Below are positions 63,580 through 64,000 of a stretch of 64,000 nucleotides of DNA, piece after piece. Every line of letters begins with the position of its first letter. Within the stretch, counting starts at the first letter, position 1. The notes under the pieces are model-generated. The model saw only the letters and a program-made list of their open reading frames with translations. It did no database searches and was not told where the DNA came from. Both the position numbers and the translations under genes were made by a program. The stretch lies in NCBI RefSeq assembly GCF_014653115.1, contig NZ_BNAD01000008.1, positions 1-64,000 on the forward strand. Reading direction: 5' to 3'. This stretch comes from Nocardioides flavus (ex Wang et al. 2016) (GTDB lineage: Bacteria; Actinomycetota; Actinomycetes; Propionibacteriales; Nocardioidaceae).

Positions 63580-64000
63580 ATGCGCATCACTCGCTTCGTC
63601 GCCGGCACCGTCTCCGCCGGCCTGCTCGGCCTCACGCCGATCGCCATCGCCGCGCCGGGCCAGGCCGCCAGCACGTGGACCACCACCACCACCGCCACGC
63701 CCGACACCACGTCGGTGACGTACGGCGACGACCTCTACATCAACGTCGACGTCGCCGGCTCCGACGGGTACGGCCCGAGCTCCGGCACGTCCACCCTCTA
63801 CGCGATGGAGGCCGGCTCCTCGACCTGGGTCCCGGTGACCACCGGCGCCTACCCGGGCTCGGACTTCTACCCCGTGAAGCCGCGCATGACGACCACCTAC
63901 AAGGTCGTGTTCAACGGCTACACCGAGCCCGTGCAGACCGAGTACAGCGACAACTACACGCCCAGCGAGTCGGCCCCGTTCACCGTCGGCGTGACCCGCA
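63580..64000 (+). CDS. Secreted Ig-like domain protein, cut by window edge
   Basis: The frame starts with ATG at 63580 and stays open to the end of the window, giving 140 residues. A signal peptide (RFVAGTVSAGLLGLTPIAIA, cleavage near GQAAS) is followed by a threonine-rich stretch and a beta-rich domain with SVTYGDDLYINVDVAGSDGY and TTYKVVFNGYTEP, like bacterial Ig-like repeats that occur in surface proteins. The rest lies outside the window. Confidence 0.8.
   Translation, partial: MRITRFVAGTVSAGLLGLTPIAIAAPGQAASTWTTTTTATPDTTSVTYGDDLYINVDVAGSDGYGPSSGTSTLYAMEAGSSTWVPVTTGAYPGSDFYPVKPRMTTTYKVVFNGYTEPVQTEYSDNYTPSESAPFTVGVTR

Overview
The window is chromosomal DNA of a high-GC actinobacterium, most likely a Nocardioides-type member of the Propionibacteriales. 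The basis is very high GC with many GTG starts, a mycothiol S-conjugate amidase, a DUF222-HNH gene of the 13E12 type, a DevR/DevS-like pair, and gene order that I recall from mycobacteria (greA-DUF4307-mca; cbs beside an SGNH hydrolase; a cis-prenyltransferase beside hemolysin III; mfd, mazG, eno, ftsB-like, DUF501, ppx). No rRNA, CRISPR array or prophage is seen.

Layout. 1-6.1 kb: an edge-cut transposase-like tail, phoH, a cis-prenyltransferase, a hemolysin III family protein, a DUF1353 membrane protein and a GT1 glycosyltransferase. 6.1-10.2 kb: a SigE-type sigma factor in a tightly overlapping operon with a membrane beta-propeller-like protein and a lipoprotein, followed by a secreted vanadium-haloperoxidase/PAP2 enzyme. 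10.4-15 kb: a YihY protein, nagA, a decapitated DeoR regulator and a GH36 alpha-galactosidase, apparently a remodelled amino-sugar/galactoside operon. 15-27.4 kb: mca, greA, ilvA, AI-2E transporter, an orphan GlmL, DUF202, cystathionine gamma-synthase, a collagen-like exported protein, msrA and a phosphatidylcholine synthase. 27.4-36 kb: a subtilisin-like protease, an ABC1 kinase and a MoxR-GNAT-VWA module. 36-40 kb: a DevS-like kinase, a DoxX-family protein and a DevR-like regulator with a matching DNA box. 42-47 kb: a sulfur-related run (cbs, lipoprotein, TSUP exporter) with YihY and YigZ genes. 48.9 kb: an odd tRNA gene. 49-54.4 kb: def, ACT protein, UDG, ppx/gppA, DUF501, ftsB-like and eno. 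58.7-63.4 kb: mazG, a SurA-like lipoprotein and mfd.

The most unusual part is 54.5-58.5 kb. The minus-strand run mfd-mazG-...-eno is interrupted by a plus-strand block: an AraC-type regulator, an APC permease, a 2.4-copy array of an 89-bp mosaic palindromic repeat, and a DUF222-HNH nuclease gene. The HNH start codon lies inside a near-consensus actinobacterial LexA/SOS box, and its 3' coding end contains an inverted copy of the same repeat, in which a central hairpin is kept although its sequence differs. Related short palindromic elements appear in frame inside two other genes (nagA and the VWA gene). Together this suggests a damage-inducible nuclease travelling with, or acting on, a family of REP-like repeats.

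A second theme is that several junctions between genes carry a long inverted repeat of unrelated sequence (114-187, 3439-3502, 17884-17939, 30816-30965, 31605-31730), while others have ordinary GC-rich hairpins. Many operons are coupled through ATGA or GTGA overlaps. Short operator candidates were found for the DevR-like regulator (39119-39132), for a ribbon-helix-helix-like protein (42018-42049) and upstream of the haloperoxidase (7294-7325).
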